This document shows, in pieces, positions 48,203 through 58,500 of a stretch of DNA of 64,000 nt. The DNA is from Symbiodinium natans. Taxonomy: Eukaryota; Sar; Dinophyceae; Suessiales; Symbiodiniaceae. The position numbers and the translations under genes are program-made. The DNA is taken from positions 107,001-171,000 of the forward strand of contig CAJNDS010000137.1 in assembly GCA_905221605.1 (NCBI GenBank), given 5' to 3'. The notes under the pieces are model-generated. The model was not told where the DNA came from and did not search any database. It was given only the letters and a program-made list of their open reading frames with translations. Position 1 is the first letter of the stretch; each line of letters begins with the position of its first letter.

Positions 48203-48290
48203 GTGTGCGTTGTCGGCATGGCTCACATGGACGGCATCTCACGACGCTACTCCGACCCAAAGTGGCAGGCCACAACGCCTGTGAACCCAC
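48203..48290 (+). CDS. TraB-domain protein, VVGMAHMDGI exon
   Basis: Acceptor CCCATGTGAG; frame VCVVGMAHMDGISRRYSDPK then WQATTPVN. Matches the last TraB block (V-V-G-x-x-H-x-x-G-I). The frame stays open to about 48.36 kb; the true end is unknown. Confidence 0.7.
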
Positions 48291-48644
48291 GACCCAAAAC
48301 CCTTGTCATAGTGAGGCAAGATTTTAAGTTTCTAAGGGTACTTAAACTCAATAAGGAATAGAAGTATAAATCTTTATTACTATCCCAACCATAAACTAGA
48401 AACCATCCAGAGTCCCCAACTGTCCTAATTGGGGTTTTAGGTTCCCTTATAGGCCCTTTGAACCAAACAGGGCACGCTTTTATTGGAAACGCTCATGCTC
48501 TATCAAGGGCCCGATGGTTGACCGCGTCAGGGGTAGTTGTTTTGTGAACTCGGACACAACCCTACCACATGGCGCTCGCTGCGAGCCTTTCCATGTCCGA
48601 AGCCTCCAAGCAAACCCTAAACCCTAAATAACCCTAAACCCCAG

Positions 48645-48747
48645 AGCGTTGCGACCCCTCTCTTGTCTGGAGGAGGACGAACCTTGGCATCCTCCCAAGA
48701 TGAAGACAGGACCCCTGGCTCACTGGTTTTATCAAAGAAGAATTCGG
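48645..48747 (+). CDS. Exon with telomeric donor
   Basis: Acceptor CCTAAACCCCAG; 34 codons ALRPLSCLEEDEPWHPPKMK then TGPLAHWFYQRRIR; donor GTTTAGGG. Could be a later exon of the TraB gene; not proven. Confidence 0.55.
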
Positions 48748-48748
48748 G

Positions 48749-48810
48749 TTTAGGGACTAGGGACTAGGGACTCGGGACCAGGGACTAGGGACTAGGGACT
48801 AGGGACGGGT
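48749..48810. repeat. GGGACTA / GGGACCA variant block
   Basis: Eight seven-nt GGGACTA-type units: a strongly diverged but homogenised heptamer. Confidence 0.85.
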
Positions 48811-48983
48811 CTAGGGTCGAGGGTCCTTAGGGTTTAGGGTTTAGGGCGGAAACAGGGTCCCCCTGTAGAAGGCTTGCATAGGTAAGCAGGTGCCACATGT
48901 CCCGACTCCCTGACATACCCCTCTGCCCTAAACCCTGACCCCCAAAGTCCCCATCCAGTGGTTCCACTTTACCGAGTCCGGTT

Positions 48984-49098
48984 CTTTATCTAAAATTTGC
49001 TCAAGAACCCCCAACAAAAGAAAAACATTCTTCCTTACAAGGTGAAGAAAGGGATTATTATCTTCAATATTTTGGGAGGTTTAAGCAAACAGTCGTTA
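48984..49098. mobile_element. Family G palindrome
   Basis: TTGCTCAAGAACCCCCAACA at the left; GTTTAAGCAAA at the right. Confidence 0.65.
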
Positions 49099-49739
49099 AA
49101 AAAAATCCCTTACAGGGTTTAGCTAGGAGGAATATCAGGCACCTGGTTCCCTCATGTCTTTCAGAATCAGCTGAGTCTCGAGGATGTTGAAACTACATTA
49201 GGGCATCATTGCGGTTTAGAGGTGTGGGGAGTCCGTTTTGCATTTCTTGGGTCTTTGCTTTGGGTCCGTTTGAGGTGTTTGGGGGGGTTTTTGGAGTTTA
49301 GGGTCTAGGGGGAGATATTAGACTGAAACGAGATCGGTGGCAGGGCACGTGCCTGTATCGGTAGGTCTGGTTTGACTGCTCCTACAAGCTGTGGACTAGC
49401 ATCTGCTTCGTTCACCCAGCCTGAACCCCGAACCGGATTCCTACTCGGTCTGGACCGGAGCAGCCGGATTCCAGTTCATACCTGTGCGACAGGACAGCCT
49501 CAGGGCTTCCCACAAACTCTTGATGCGCCTGGGCTGAAGATGGAGCTATCCCCAAACCTAAACCCACCAAAATCCTAGACCATGTAGGGCTTGAAGAAGA
49601 ACATGCTGCCTGAACCCAAACCTCCACATGTCTTTCCGACAGCATCTTGAGGTAGGGAGCTGTTGACCCCAAGCCCTTTAAGCCCGAAGTACCAAGCACT
49701 ACCCAGCTAGTTTAGGGTTTAGGGTTTCTGGGTTCACAG

Positions 49740-49849
49740 AGGGTGCGGCCATGGCTGGCAAGAAAGAAACGATGCTATTCAAACTGAGTGGGTTGGCGTT
49801 CTTTAGAGACATCAAGCTTTCTTGGTGTGGAGATGTGCTAAGGCCGCAG
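49740..49849 (+). CDS. Candidate start exon
   Basis: Acceptor GGGTTCACAG (possibly for a spliced leader), then ATG at 49751: MAGKKETMLFKLSGLAFFRD then IKLSWCGDVLRPQ; GC donor possible at 49850. No family recognised. Confidence 0.45.
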
Positions 49850-50051
49850 GCCTTCGAACTACTGTCTGTTTCGTACACACCCCCCCCCCCCCCCCCAAAA
49901 AAAAAAAAAAGGGGATGCCTGGGCCGTTTCCCTCTGCTTCCCGGACACTCCACATCTCCTTCAAAACGTTCTTCCCACTCCTCAGTCTTTGTCAAGCTCC
50001 CCCATTCCCTCTTGTGCTGAACGGCACCATCTGGTACGATGCCTCCTCATA

Positions 50052-50186
50052 AATATCTGGCCAGAAAAGCCCTGCAATCGAGAAGAGGTTGAGGCCTCAA
50101 CCCCAGAAGCTGCCTGGGTAAAGGCCACAATCGGGGGCATAGCCTGCACTTCATACGCTGCAATGGGATGCTTATGCACCACATAA
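50052..50186 (+). CDS. Coding-like island
   Basis: Open frame INIWPEKPCNREEVEASTPE then AAWVKATIGGIACTSYAAMG. A GTAAAGG after TGCCTGG could be a donor. The minus strand is also open. Confidence 0.35.
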   Translation, partial: NIWPEKPCNREEVEASTPEAAWVKATIGGIACTSYAAMGCLCTT

Positions 50187-50289
50187 CGCACATAACGGGA
50201 GACCGAAACCCTAAAAAGAGTTCTGTGAACCTGCAAAAGGCAGCCCCCTAAACCCGAAACCCTAAACCCTAACCCCCCCGCCCCTGGAG

Positions 50290-50384
50290 GTCGAGAAGCT
50301 CTTGCGTGCCGGCCTCCACGCGGGGGAAAAGGCACTCAGAGCTGGGAGAAAAAAGTGCCGGGCCGATCCTGTACCCCAAACTAT
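50290..50384 (+). CDS. Candidate exon
   Basis: Acceptor CCCCTGGAG; frame VEKLLRAGLHAGEKALRAGR then KKCRADPVPQT; donor GTGAACC. Confidence 0.5.
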
Positions 50385-50430
50385 GTGAACCCACCTCGAG
50401 GTGCCCTCAACCCTGAACCCTCAACCCTAT

Positions 50431-50543
50431 AACCACTATTTGCTCAAGAAACCCCCCCACAAGTTTCGAGAAACCAAAATCGTCCCTAAGGGCAACATAG
50501 GATTTAGTGTGTTGCATCCTTTTTGGGGTTCTTAAGCAAGTGG
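50431..50543. mobile_element. Family G palindrome
   Basis: CCACTATTTGCTCAAGAAAC at the left; GGGGTTCTTAAGCAAGTGG at the right. Confidence 0.7.
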
Positions 50544-50560
50544 AAGAGATAGGGCATTAG

Positions 50561-50627
50561 GAGCTCTGAGCCCAACATCCTGGGTGCCTTGTTCAACCCG
50601 ACCATCTGGACCCTCCATGCCGACCTA
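50561..50627 (+). CDS. Candidate exon
   Basis: Acceptor AGGGCATTAG; frame SSEPNILGALFNPTIWTLHA then DL. Confidence 0.45.
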
Positions 50628-50970
50628 GGAAGTAGGTTTCTGAGTTTGGGGCCAAAAAAAAGCCACTTTTTGCATAAGGGTTCTACAAACAGGGTTTTTT
50701 TTTCCAAAATCCCCCCCAAAAGGGGGCCCTCATCCCCCAACAGTAGCATCCGTAGCTTGTGCGGCTTTTGGGGGGCCCCGGTTCTAGCCTGCCAGGTATA
50801 CTTGGTAATCTCTAAGCAAGCATCCCTCCCAAGGAAGACACAAACCAACACACCAGCTGGGCGTTACGAAAAGAGGGCACCCCTAAAGTAGACCCCCAAG
50901 TAGCAGGATTCCCTTCTTGCAAGGACCCCGAAAGGTACCCCCTCCCCCAATTTCGGAAACCACGGCCGAG

Positions 50971-51042
50971 GTTGCACGACATGTACCGTGGCTGGGGCCA
51001 GCTGCACATCGAGTACGTGCCTCAAAGTGCATCGTGCCTCAG
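50971..51042 (+). CDS. Exon, phase-linked to the next
   Basis: Acceptor CACGGCCGAG; 23 codons LHDMYRGWGQLHIEYVPQSA then SCL; donor AG|GTGTCG. Two leftover bases plus the first base of the next exon complete a codon. Confidence 0.6.
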
Positions 51043-51114
51043 GTGTCGAAGCCCCAAAGTTGAAAATGCCCAGATTGCAGAAGCCAGTGGTGTAGGGTTA
51101 TGACAAGATCTCAG

Positions 51115-51249
51115 ATGCATATTCTCGACGTATGTTGGTGGAAGGAGAGGCCTTATTCATGGTACTGTTTCAGGGTCAGCCCCTCCAGGTGCAATTGAAC
51201 TCACGCCGGGGGGAAGCTTGTTCTTGGCAGCATCTTATGCCACTACATG
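51115..51249 (+). CDS. Exon with consensus donor
   Basis: Acceptor GATCTCAG; 44 codons CIFSTYVGGRRGLIHGTVSG, SAPPGAIELTPGGSLFLAAS, YATT; donor TG|GTGAGG. Joined to 50971-51042 across a 72-nt intron in phase. No family recognised. Confidence 0.6.
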
Positions 51250-51311
51250 GTGAGGAACTGCCTGGCTAGTCCCGCTTGCACCCTGCGTCAAGTGCTGCAA
51301 CTACGCAAAGG

Positions 51312-51434
51312 GTGCATGTACATTATATATATATATATATATATATACATATAGTATGTTCTTGGGCCGTGAAAGGGATTCCTATACATTAGCTTCAGGG
51401 CCCAAGTATATACCATTCGGGCACATGGACCCTT
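51312..51434. mobile_element. Family F palindrome with TA microsatellite
   Basis: GGGTGCATGTACATTATATA at the left; GGGCACATGGACCCTTAG at the right. GT and AG edges are present but frame continuity is not clear. Confidence 0.7.
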
Positions 51435-51717
51435 AGGGCGGTATAGTGTTTCACCCTAAACCCAAAACCCTAAACCCAAAACCCTAAACCCTAAACCCTA
51501 AACCCAGGTACAGCAGCGAACGATCCCCGCACACTCACAAGCACGTCATCCTCTCAGCTTCTGTGGAAACCTGCAGTCTCGGGTTTAGGGCTTAGGGGTT
51601 TAGGGTTTAGGGTTTAGGGTTTTGCCTAAGGCCCTTTAAAAAGCCTAAACACCTAAAACCCTACGGCCCCTTACACTAGTAGAACTCAAAAAGCCCTACA
51701 GCCCTTGAAGCTCTAAA

Positions 51718-51826
51718 TGGTCAGTTCTCTACAGTAGGGTCCCTTCTTGGGCACCCTAAACAAGAGGGGCCTTAACTTCTAGTAAAAACCCCCAAAAGAG
51801 ACCATATTTTGGAGAAGTGACCAATG
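51718..51826. mobile_element. Family J element
   Basis: GTCAGTTCTCTACAGTAGGG at the left; GAGACCATATTTTGGAGAAG at the right. Confidence 0.65.
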
Positions 51827-51856
51827 AAACCCAAACTCCCTGGTCCGACCGTGCAG

Positions 51857-51936
51857 GGCGCCTGGCCTCATGCGCCCTTCTACGATCCCAAAGCGGATCC
51901 CATCAGCCGGACGGGGCCTGAGCCTGCCAGCCGTTA
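51857..51936 (+). CDS. Candidate terminal exon
   Basis: Acceptor TCCGACCGTGCAG; frame GAWPHAPFYDPKADPISRTG then PEPASR to TAA. The phase-compatible alternative after 51115-51249 reads APGLMRPSTIPKRIPSAGRG. Confidence 0.5.
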
Positions 51937-51950
51937 ACGCTCTCAGCTAG

Positions 51951-52095
51951 GGTTTAGGGTTTAGGGTTTAGGGTTTAGGGTTTAGGGTTTAGGGGTTCGG
52001 GGTTAGGGGATGAGGTTTGGGGTTAGGGGTTTGGGGTTAGGGGTTAGGGGCTAGGGGCTAGGGGTTAGGGGTTAGGGTTTAGGGTTTAGGGTTTA
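51951..52095. repeat. TTTAGGG then GGTTAGGG-type array
   Basis: Heptamers followed by a block of octamers (GGGGTTAG, GGGGCTAG). Confidence 0.9.
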
Positions 52096-52231
52096 AGGTA
52101 GAACCCGAATAAACCTGATAAGCCCACTAATCCTAAACCTGCACACAAAAGAACCCCCACATGAGGTCCCGGTAAGATGAGGCTCCATTGCGCCGGGTTG
52201 GCGGGGAGAGGGGGCATGCTCATGTTTTGGG

Positions 52232-52291
52232 TTAGGGTTTAGGGTTTAGGGTTTAGGGTTTAGGGTTTAGGGTTTAGGGTTTAGGGTTTAG
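52232..52291. repeat. TTTAGGG array
   Basis: Eight heptamers. Confidence 0.95.
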
Positions 52292-52649
52292 GGGCTACAG
52301 GAGCTTTAGGTTTAGGGAAGCTTAGGGTTCACAAAGGGTTCAGGGGTTAGGCTGCTAGTCATTGGTGGCCCTCTCGGACTCTGCAAGTTCCTCAGAGATC
52401 CGGGGGTTAAACCCTAAACCCTAAACCCTTTTCTGGGGTCCCTTTGAGGGGATTCTATTCTATTTGGGGTATAAAAAAAGGGGTACCCCTAGTTTGGGAA
52501 ATGCCCAGACTGTCAAACCCTAAACCAGGGCTTGGGATCGAGCGACCCCCAGCGGTCAAATTGCCTGTAGCCCCAGTGCTGCCGTAGTTGCAGCCATATC
52601 TCCGAAATCTCCGAGCTGGCACAGAGTACTGCGGACTCGCCGCAGTAAA

Positions 52650-53861
52650 GTGCGCAAGCTCTTGCGAAAAAGGAGGCACATCACCAAGCATCAGCGACAG
52701 AGGTTGCTGTTGCATCATAGCTGTTGTCCGGGCTTGCAACTGCAATTACACATGGGCAGAAGCGGCCGAGGATGGGAGTCCGACAAGCAGTCATACAGAT
52801 ATTGGTCGGGATCCTGGCGTGCCAGATCTTGGGAGAACAAGGACAAGAAGAAGCATGGAAAGACAGAACAGCCTGCTCTGAGGCTTGGCTCGTATTTGAA
52901 CACCGATGTCGAGAAAGTGACAGAGCAAGTAGAAGGCCCCAAAGAACACTCGATATCCTCGTCGGACGCGAGTGGTGGCGACCAGTTTCGCCAACTACAG
53001 AAATGGCTCAATGGGGCCAGAAAATCAGAAGCACGAGTGAGGAAGCTAAGCGAGGACTTGCTGCTCCGGCACAGGAAATGGGCCAAATTCCAAGAAGAGC
53101 TCAAGGCTGCCTTTGGGCAGGAAAGGGCCAGGTATGCTGCAGACGTTGCCAAATTGGAGGGCGAGTTGGCTACAGCCAAGCGTTCGGCAATAGAGGCAGC
53201 TGCACTGCTCAAGAATTTCTCCGGGACGGGCATTGGTGCGATGCAGATAGATGCAGAGCAAGAGGAGCCTGTCATGGACAAAGAGGCGGATGCTGCATGG
53301 AGAGAGCTGATGGAAGAGCCCCACCGCAGCAAAATGACCGAAGATGTAGACTACGAGCAGATGCAAACCTTCCTGACACATGCCCTGATGGCGGCAAAGG
53401 AAGACGCCAAAACGGCGAAGGAGCAGCTGACGAGGCTACAGTCGGAGCAGGTTCCATCGGCAGCGGCCTCAGGGTTGGGCGCCGAGAGTCTGAGCGAGCT
53501 GAGTGTAGGGACGAGCGGACAGATCTCCTATGTGGGGAACTCGCCTGCCAAGACCGATCCCTATCTCCCATCCCCATCGGTGAGGAAGCCCCCTACTCCC
53601 AGAGCATCACGACCGAGCAGTGCTGTGCGGGTGCCAATCAAGGTTGGTGGCAAACAGAGGGACGCCGCAGCCGTGGCGAGCCAGATAGCGGGCCCAACTT
53701 TGGCAGACAAGCTGGCAAAGAGAAGAGAAGCCATCGATCGAGCACCGATGGGAGAAGCTATCAACTTAGCATCGCCTCTTGGTGGAATTGCGGCAAGTGT
53801 CCTCATCGACGACGATGGGGACGCCCCGAATGCGAGCGAGGACATGGAAACCCTCGAGTAG
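52650..53861 (+). CDS. LINE ORF1-like protein (403 codons)
   Basis: The first in-frame ATG is at 52650, though the well-formed protein may start later. The middle has heptad-like Leu/Ala/Glu stretches (QFRQLQKWLNGARKSEARVR; EELKAAFGQERARYAADVAK), typical of a coiled coil, then a Ser/Pro-rich part (PSPSVRKPPTPRASRPSSAV) and an acidic tail (IDDDGDAPNASEDMETLE). No CCHC knuckle or RRM is visible. By position it matches ORF1, the RNA-binding chaperone-type protein of LINEs; function is inferred from context. Confidence 0.7.
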   Translation: MRKLLRKRRHITKHQRQRLLLHHSCCPGLQLQLHMGRSGRGWESDKQSYRYWSGSWRARSWENKDKKKHGKTEQPALRLGSYLNTDVEKVTEQVEGPKEHSISSSDASGGDQFRQLQKWLNGARKSEARVRKLSEDLLLRHRKWAKFQEELKAAFGQERARYAADVAKLEGELATAKRSAIEAAALLKNFSGTGIGAMQIDAEQEEPVMDKEADAAWRELMEEPHRSKMTEDVDYEQMQTFLTHALMAAKEDAKTAKEQLTRLQSEQVPSAAASGLGAESLSELSVGTSGQISYVGNSPAKTDPYLPSPSVRKPPTPRASRPSSAVRVPIKVGGKQRDAAAVASQIAGPTLADKLAKRREAIDRAPMGEAINLASPLGGIAASVLIDDDGDAPNASEDMETLE

Positions 53862-53935
53862 CAGCCAGCCGGCCTCAATATGGCCCGATTGCGAATTGCC
53901 CTTGGGGGACATTTTGTCCCTGCGACAGGGCGCTC

Positions 53936-55165
53936 ATGGAGTGGATTCTTCTTGACTGCTCCGGTATTACCTCGTTGGAAGAATGGAATCCCTTTTTGGC
54001 CTTGGGAGACCGTAGCTTCCACGCCGCGCATCTTTCACTTCGCATGCTGCCGATGTCCCTTTCGGCCTTGGACGTTCGAGCTGTGTGCAATATGGATATG
54101 GTACAGTTTCGTGGCCTTGGTCATGGGCGCATGGGCCAGGCTTTGACCTATATAGATGTAAGCAGGACCGCTGGCAGACCTTTGTCTGGTGTGGTTGAAG
54201 CCTGCAGCAAATTCGAAGAACGAGCTCCTTGGTCACCCTGCATAGGTCTGTCATGCAAGCTCCCTCGGAGGTTGGCATTCAGAGATTTGGCTGAGGATGG
54301 ACAAGGGCGAACGTTGAAACTCCTCATTGAGGGGTGCATTCTTGGAGCAAGCATCCTGATTGGAAGATGCGAGCTATTTCTGACTCTGGTCTCTGTTCTG
54401 AGATCTTGCATCCAGCTTGGTATCTGCAGCGCAGACATGGAGGCTACTGCAATTGGTGTGGGGCTGTCAGCATGCGCGACTCTGCTTGCTGCTTTGATCG
54501 GAATGCAGCTGTATGGCTGTCGACTCAAGGGTGGCAGATGCAATATTGATCCCATTCTCAGAGTTAGCAGGTTGAGTTGTGGCACACATTTTCGTTTGCT
54601 GATTGCTTTCGCTGTGATGCTACCTTTGACACATGCTACAAGAATGCCAAGTCATGCAGCAAAGGGAGTTGATCGGATTGTCACTCCATGGGTCGTTGAA
54701 GGAGATGAGCGACCTGCGAGAGTGGAGGTGACTGCGACAGAGAAGCAATCCGGGTGGTGGACAGGTACAGCTGGTAGCTCATCCTCTTCGTGTGGCCCAA
54801 TCCCACGCACCACCTTCCCTCAAGAGGTTGAACCGCCGGGGCTGCTACCAGAGCATGACGCACACGAGTGGCTGATCGATGATTTCGAAGAGACTTTCGA
54901 CAACTTCGAGGAGGTTGGCGACACGGTGATCAACCAGGTTGATGCTAGACGCAAGCAAGCCCTTTGGGAGCGCCTCCATGACTTCCTGCAAAGGGCACAA
55001 ACTGCTGCAACAACAAAGTGTACGATTGCACTCTCTGAAGCTGTGGGGCCGGCAACTTTTTCCATCAGCGCTGTCATTTGGCAGCTCACACCAGGCAAGT
55101 CGGTATTTGATTCACTCCGAAGATCGTGGAATATATTGACTTCGCCGCCATTGACTGGGGCATAA
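53936..55165 (+). CDS. LINE ORF2, N-terminal part with hydrophobic segments
   Basis: Same frame open from the ATG at 53936 (and upstream, overlapping ORF1 in another frame) to a TGA-type break near 55165. Contains hydrophobic stretches (EGCILGASILIGRCELFLTL; IGVGLSACATLLAALIGMQL; HFRLLIAFAVMLPLTHATRM), then an acidic region (DDFEETFDNFEEVGDTVINQ) before the RNase H. Function unknown. The frame shifts by -1 at about 55108-55126 into the RNase H frame. Confidence 0.55.
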   Translation: MEWILLDCSGITSLEEWNPFLALGDRSFHAAHLSLRMLPMSLSALDVRAVCNMDMVQFRGLGHGRMGQALTYIDVSRTAGRPLSGVVEACSKFEERAPWSPCIGLSCKLPRRLAFRDLAEDGQGRTLKLLIEGCILGASILIGRCELFLTLVSVLRSCIQLGICSADMEATAIGVGLSACATLLAALIGMQLYGCRLKGGRCNIDPILRVSRLSCGTHFRLLIAFAVMLPLTHATRMPSHAAKGVDRIVTPWVVEGDERPARVEVTATEKQSGWWTGTAGSSSSSCGPIPRTTFPQEVEPPGLLPEHDAHEWLIDDFEETFDNFEEVGDTVINQVDARRKQALWERLHDFLQRAQTAATTKCTIALSEAVGPATFSISAVIWQLTPGKSVFDSLRRSWNILTSPPLTGA

Positions 55166-55578
55166 TCGGGAAGTTGCATCCATCCACTGTTCATGAGTTT
55201 GAGGCCTGTGTCCCTATAGCACAACTGACATCATGCACAAGTCTTCGGATTGCCATATACACTGATGGCTCCTTTGGTGGAGGAAGCGCCTGTGGTTGGG
55301 CAGCTGTGATGTTGCTGCAAGATTGCAGCTCTCACAAAACTTGCTTCATAGGAGCGACGACTGGCATTGTCACCGATAATGAGACGCACCCTGCTTATGT
55401 AGGAGCTACAGAATGTGGTGCCAGCCAAGCCGAGCGGCAGGCGCTGCTTTGGGCAGCTCTGTGGGTGTTACAGTTGCCGGGGACATCTTTCCTTGAATCG
55501 CTTTCTACTTTGACAACACCAGTGCGGGCTTTGCTGCAAGTGGGGACTGGAAGCTTGGGGATGACCTCCTGTCGCTGA
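55126..55578 (+). CDS. LINE ORF2, RNase HI N-terminal half
   Basis: Reads IAIYTDGSFGGGSACGWAAV (catalytic Asp in YTDGS at about 55264) and GASQAERQALLWAALWVLQL (catalytic Glu at 55432). The third Asp (FYFDNTSAG, about 55512) lies in the next frame, so a second -1 shift falls at about 55494-55505. The RNase H would remove the RNA strand during target-primed reverse transcription. Confidence 0.75.
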   Translation: MEYIDFAAIDWGIIGKLHPSTVHEFEACVPIAQLTSCTSLRIAIYTDGSFGGGSACGWAAVMLLQDCSSHKTCFIGATTGIVTDNETHPAYVGATECGASQAERQALLWAALWVLQLPGTSFLESLSTLTTPVRALLQVGTGSLGMTSCR

Positions 55579-55580
55579 AG

Positions 55581-58500
55581 ATGCGGCAAGTGTTCCAGCT
55601 GCTGCATAGTTGCTGCCAAGATCTTCGCATTTGCTACAACCACATCAAGGCACATGTTGGAAATGGCTGGAACGAATTGGCAGATGTACTGGCTAAAAAG
55701 GCCGCCAAGGGCCAAGAACACGCTGCTCCACCTCAGTGTGTCATAAAGGCTGTCCGGGACAACGACTTGCAATGGCTCTGGGCCTTTGCAAGCACTGTTG
55801 CAACGCACCAGTTGCCACTTTGCCAGGACGGCACTGTGCGATGGCAAGAAGACGCTAGATGCTCAGAGGGAGCATGTCTAGATGCTGCGCATCTAATCCC
55901 GGCTGCTGGACAGCCAACTGCTGCGCGCCACAACGTGCTTGAGATGAAGCTCGTTTCAGCAAATGCTCAAGGCCTGCAATTGAAGTATCGCTACATCGAA
56001 GAGCAGTTGCTCTACATGGGCTGCAACGTCGCGATTTTTCAGGAATCAAAGGGCAAAGCTGGGATGGTGACTTCGTCTCATTTCCTCAGGATGGCAAGCG
56101 ATTCAGCTGGCGTCTGGGGCTGTGAGATCTGGATCAGTCGGAAACACGGCATTGGGCATTGCGGTGGTAAAAATGTTTTCGTCGACGTTCAGGACATCAA
56201 AGTTGTGCATGAAGGGCATCGCATCCTTGCCGTTCAGATTGCGCTGACCAAATTTTCACTCTTGATTGTCGCGGGACATGCGCCACACATGCAGCGACCA
56301 AAAGAAGAAAGAGACAGCTTCTTCGATGACCTCGACACGATAGCGAAAACTAGTGAATGGTGCAGTGGTGCTGTCATTGGCATCGACTTAAATGGACGTA
56401 TGCCTGCAATGGTTGGACAAGCAACCGGTGAGCTTGAACCTGATTTGCCGGATCAGCAAGGCATTTTCTTTGCGAACTGGATGGAGCAGCGAGGGTTCTG
56501 TGCTCCAAACACCTTTGCTAGCATGCATTCGGGCGAGCAGCAATTTACATGGCGGCACAGTAGCGGTGCCACAGCGCGCATAGATTACTGGGCAGTCCGT
56601 GGAGGATGGATCGAAGACAGTCTGTCTACATGGATTGAAGCTTTCCTGGATCTAGCCAATCAGCAGGAAGACCACTGGCCCATCTCTATGACGCTCAGTT
56701 GGCGCATTGGCGGATGGAGTGGCGCAAAACTGCGCCGCAGAAAAATCGACCGAGAAAAAATTGTGAGCAATGAAGGTCGAGAAATTCTTCAGCGCGAGCT
56801 TAAGCGCTTCTCAGGCGTGAGCTGGGAAGTACATCCGGATGCCCACTGTCGACAAATCGAAGAGCACTTGCACGATATCATCGATGAGCATTTCGTTGCG
56901 CCAAGCAATGCGCCGAAGGCGTCCTACATCTCTGAGGCGGTTTGGCGCGTCCGTGCCTGCAGATTGGCGCTGAAGAGGCGCGTTGCGCTAACGTCGCGCG
57001 AAAGAGACTGGCTAAAAGTGCAAGCGGCGCTGCAAACCTGGAAGGGACGTGGGGGCGCTTTCTATGCGTGGTGCAGAAAACGCTGCCTCCTCTACGAGGT
57101 CTTTGCTGGAGCCCTCAACTTTTCAGGGCACACGCTCAAGCGCATCCTCAAGCAGGACAAGCTTCAGATGTTGGAGCAGCTGGCGCAGGGATACGGTGGG
57201 CTCAGTGGCAATGCTTTGGTCGGTGCCTTGCGACGAGCTGGGATTGGGCGCAAGCAACAGGGGCGAGTTGCGAAGCCTCTCCCGTCGGTGAGCCTGAGCA
57301 ACAACCCACAGCTTAGCAGAAGGGCTGAACTTGACGAGCTGTGGATGAAACATTTTGGCGAACAAGAACAAGGACAGATCATGACAGTGAACAGCTTCTT
57401 GCACGAAGTCTCCTCGTATCAACCAGATGGAAGTCAGGTTGATTGGGACAAAGACTTGATGCCAACGCTTGCTGAAATTGAAGATCTTTGTCGCAAAGTG
57501 TCCCCGCGGAAGGCTTTCGGATTGGATGACATCCCGGGAGAATTGTTCGCCGCGGAGCCTGGGCTAATGGCTCGGCTATATCAGCCGTTGATGTTCAAGA
57601 CGACTGCCAAGCTGCAACAACCGCTGCAATGGGCAGGCGGAGTGTTGGTCGAAGCGTATAAAGGCTCCGGCCTGGCAGCGGAGGTTGAGTCATTCAGGTC
57701 ACTTTTCATTGCCTCGGTGCCGGGCAAGGTATATCATCAATTTCTTCGCTCAAAGCTTGGCACGCTGATACAGGACATAGTCGCTTCGACGCACTTCGGT
57801 GCGCGCAAGGGCGCGCCAGTTGTGCTCCCAGCGCTGGCTGTCCGGCTCTTTGGTTGCTGGGCGCGAGACACTGGACAGAGCATTGCTCTGCTGTTTCTGG
57901 ACATCCGTTCAGCATACTATCGCGTGCTGCGCGAAGTCGCTGTTGGAAGAATATTGACTGATGTGGAAACCATCATGCTCTTCAAGAGATTTCAGCTCAC
58001 TGAAGACGATCTGCACGAACTTATGGAGGCGGTTCGTGGAGGCGGACTCGTGAGGGAAGCTGGAATGGGTTCCCATCTGGCGGCTTTGGTGCGCGACCTG
58101 TACGCGCGAACCTGGTTTGTGACGCCCTATAGCTCCGGAGACAAAGTTTGCTACACGAAGGCAGGCAGCAGACCAGGCGAAGCCTGGGCCGACGTGATCT
58201 TCACGTTCATTTTCGACAAAGTGATGAAGAAGATCAAGACCAGGCTCACTGACCTCGACGTTTGCACTGCGCTGCCTTTCTCGGGTGTGCCTGAGCCGTG
58301 GCAAGACAGCGACATGAACAACTCTGCTGAGTTTTTGGCCGCGATCTGGGCGGATGATGCTGTTTACCCAGTCGCGGACAAGGATCCGCGCCGGATGTTG
58401 CTCCGACTCAAAACCACGGCGAGCGTAGTCTTGGATACCTGCGCGTCTTTCGGCTTGGAAGCGAACCTGAAGCCAGGGAAAACTTCGATACTGCTGAAGA

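Noticed and set aside
52724-53935. The 813-codon frame overlapping ORF1 as one protein
   Set aside because: Its first third runs through ORF1 in another frame with poor, Arg/Gly-rich composition. Only the part after about 53.94 kb looks like real ORF2.
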